DNA of 6,398 nt from Pirellulales bacterium (GTDB taxonomy: Bacteria; Planctomycetota; Planctomycetia; Pirellulales; Thermoguttaceae), in assembly GCA_030617125.1 (NCBI GenBank), contig JAUWWA010000114.1, positions 1 through 6,398 of the forward strand, read 5' to 3'. Both the position numbers and the translations under genes were made by a program. Of the stretch, positions 5,701 to 6,398 are shown one piece after another. Position 1 is the stretch's first letter, and the number at the start of each line of letters is the position of its first letter. The notes under the pieces are model-generated. The model searched no databases and had not been told where the DNA came from. It saw nothing but the letters and a program-made list of their open reading frames with translations.

Positions 5701-5721
5701 TACACATAAGGGGGGTATGCC

Positions 5722-6273
5722 ATGGCGACCCACTTCGTTCGCTTTGCTTTCTTGATTCTTGGCGGCCTTGTCTGGACCGTGCCGGCGGAAGCCGGCTGCT
5801 GGCACGAATTTTGGCACAGTGTGGCCCGAGACACCAAGCGGCAGCACTGCTGGCCCAGACCGTTTGTTTGCCCCGATCGCCACGACGTTCGCGCTCCGCT
5901 GGCATTGATGGTCCACAACGGCTGGCGGAGCCAGAATACGCTTGGAGACCACTATTTTGTCTCGACCACGGGTGAACTGAACGAGGCCGGGAAGCTCAAG
6001 GTCAAATGGATTCTGACCGAAGCGCCCGCCCAACGCCACATCGTTTATGTTTACCGGACCGACGATAAGAAGTTGACGGCCGCGCGGATCGACCATGCCA
6101 AGCTGGTGGCCGCGACATTCGCCCGCGACGGCCAGACGGCCCCGGTGCTCGAGACTGATGTCCCACCCTGGGGCTGGCCGGCATCCACGGTCGACATGAT
6201 TGGCCGGAAGTTCGAGTCCTCGGCGCCCGATCCGCGGCTGCCCAAGGCAAGTGGCGAAGACTCCGGCGACTAG
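5722..6273 (+). CDS. secreted conserved protein of unknown function
   Basis: The product is 183 residues. It starts with a signal peptide: a short polar/basic start, hydrophobic FAFLILGGLVWTV and a VPAEA-G site, giving predicted cleavage after A24 and a mature protein of about 159 residues outside the cytoplasmic membrane. C26 follows directly, but the preceding residues are not a lipobox. The mature N-terminus is rich in Trp, His and Cys (CWHEFWH, then C43 and C50, which may form a disulfide). Next come VRAPLALMVHNGWRSQNTLG and a stretch of alternating beta-like residues around HIVYVYRT, and the end has WPASTVDMIGRKF and PDPRLP. I associate this NGWRxQNTLGDHxF and PDPRLP pattern with unnamed planctomycete proteins (recall, not searched). 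The ATG has AAGGGGGG at 5708-5715, 6 nt upstream. It stands alone on this strand; the stop codon is followed at once by a tandem repeat. Confidence 0.85.
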   Translation: MATHFVRFAFLILGGLVWTVPAEAGCWHEFWHSVARDTKRQHCWPRPFVCPDRHDVRAPLALMVHNGWRSQNTLGDHYFVSTTGELNEAGKLKVKWILTEAPAQRHIVYVYRTDDKKLTAARIDHAKLVAATFARDGQTAPVLETDVPPWGWPASTVDMIGRKFESSAPDPRLPKASGEDSGD

Positions 6274-6314
6274 GGTCAGCGGTCAGGATTCAGGGTCAGC
6301 GGTCAGGATTCAGG
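6268..6314 (+). repeat. tandem repeat starting in the stop codon of the secreted-protein gene
   Basis: Two exact copies of the 20-mer GGGTCAGCGGTCAGGATTCA occupy 6273-6292 and 6293-6312. Each divides into units of 7, 7 and 6 nt (GGTCAGG, ATTCAGG, GTCAGC). The unit just before, GACTAGG at 6268-6274, contains the stop codon TAG, as at the end of argB. It is followed by a T-rich stretch, GGATTTTGTTTTAG, without a hairpin. Confidence 0.85.
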
Positions 6315-6325
6315 ATTTTGTTTTA

Positions 6326-6391
6326 GAGCGTTGCCTCGAAGTCCTGGACGGTGAACCCTGTTGCTTGCAGTTCCGGCGGGTTGAGGGCTCT
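6326..6391 (-). pseudogene. possible C-terminal coding remnant
   Basis: Read leftward, a 22-codon stretch ends FTVQDFEATL then TAA (6325-6323), preceded by RALNPPELQ. It reads like the balanced C-terminus of a real protein, but a TAA in frame at 6394-6392 interrupts it upstream and there is no start codon. It is either the remnant of a decayed gene whose rest lies beyond the window, or chance. I do not recognise the family. Confidence 0.2.
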
Positions 6392-6398
6392 TTATTGC

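Larger units (their letters stand above)
5172..5721. other. 550-bp gene-free region between divergent genes
   Basis: No reading frame here has a convincing start, composition or recognisable product. The region separates the leftward lipoprotein gene from the rightward secreted-protein gene and must hold both promoters. It contains a 12-bp direct repeat, a dispersed hairpin, a heptamer array and three inverted repeats, each listed separately. No RNA gene with a recognisable fold was found. Confidence 0.6.

Noticed and set aside
5172..5721. tRNA or other structured RNA gene in the gene-free region
   Set aside because: No cloverleaf arms or TTC-loop signature; the hairpins found are short and isolated.
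5599..6096. Minus-strand open frame of 165 codons
   Set aside because: Antiparallel to the secreted-protein gene, which has a signal peptide and strong ribosome binding site.

Overview
The window looks like chromosomal DNA of a planctomycete, probably from the Pirellulales side of the phylum. This is an inference from four things: high-GC coding sequence, an argB-argD-argF cluster whose proteins carry wording I associate with planctomycete homologues (for example [12 protein letters not shown] in ArgD and [11 protein letters not shown] in ArgB), a zinc-ribbon plus single-membrane-helix protein of a planctomycete type, and short heptameric repeats between genes. No database search was possible.

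Layout. Positions 1-177 hold a pyrimidine-rich tract, a very good sigma-70-type promoter (TTGACA, 16-nt spacer, TAAAAT) and a GC-tract leader. Positions 178-3324 hold three rightward genes of arginine biosynthesis: argB (acetylglutamate kinase), argD (acetylornithine aminotransferase) and argF (ornithine carbamoyltransferase). They supply the second, fourth and last steps of ornithine/citrulline synthesis and are probably co-transcribed; the argD-argF gap is 20 nt and the argB-argD gap is 100 nt. A heptamer array, a terminator-like hairpin and a dispersed hairpin repeat fill 3325-3457.

Positions 3458-5171 hold two leftward genes without an established function: an 80-residue lipoprotein (transcribed first) and a 450-residue zinc-ribbon membrane protein. 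Positions 5172-5721 are a 550-bp gene-free region between divergent genes. It contains a 12-bp direct repeat, a second copy of the dispersed hairpin, a heptamer array, several inverted repeats and a probable -10 element. Positions 5722-6273 encode a 183-residue secreted protein of unknown function. The last 125 bp hold another tandem repeat and an open, perhaps broken, C-terminal coding fragment on the minus strand.

The genes are ordinary housekeeping or lineage-specific envelope genes. The most interesting signal is in the spacers: four or five tandem arrays with a 7-nt period but different unit sequences. Three of them sit at or within a few bases of a stop codon, and two of those begin with a heptamer that contains the stop itself. 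A second spacer signal is a pair of related hairpins (3411-3443 and 5365-5396) that look like copies of one dispersed element. I see no sign of a defence system, CRISPR array, phage or intact transposon.
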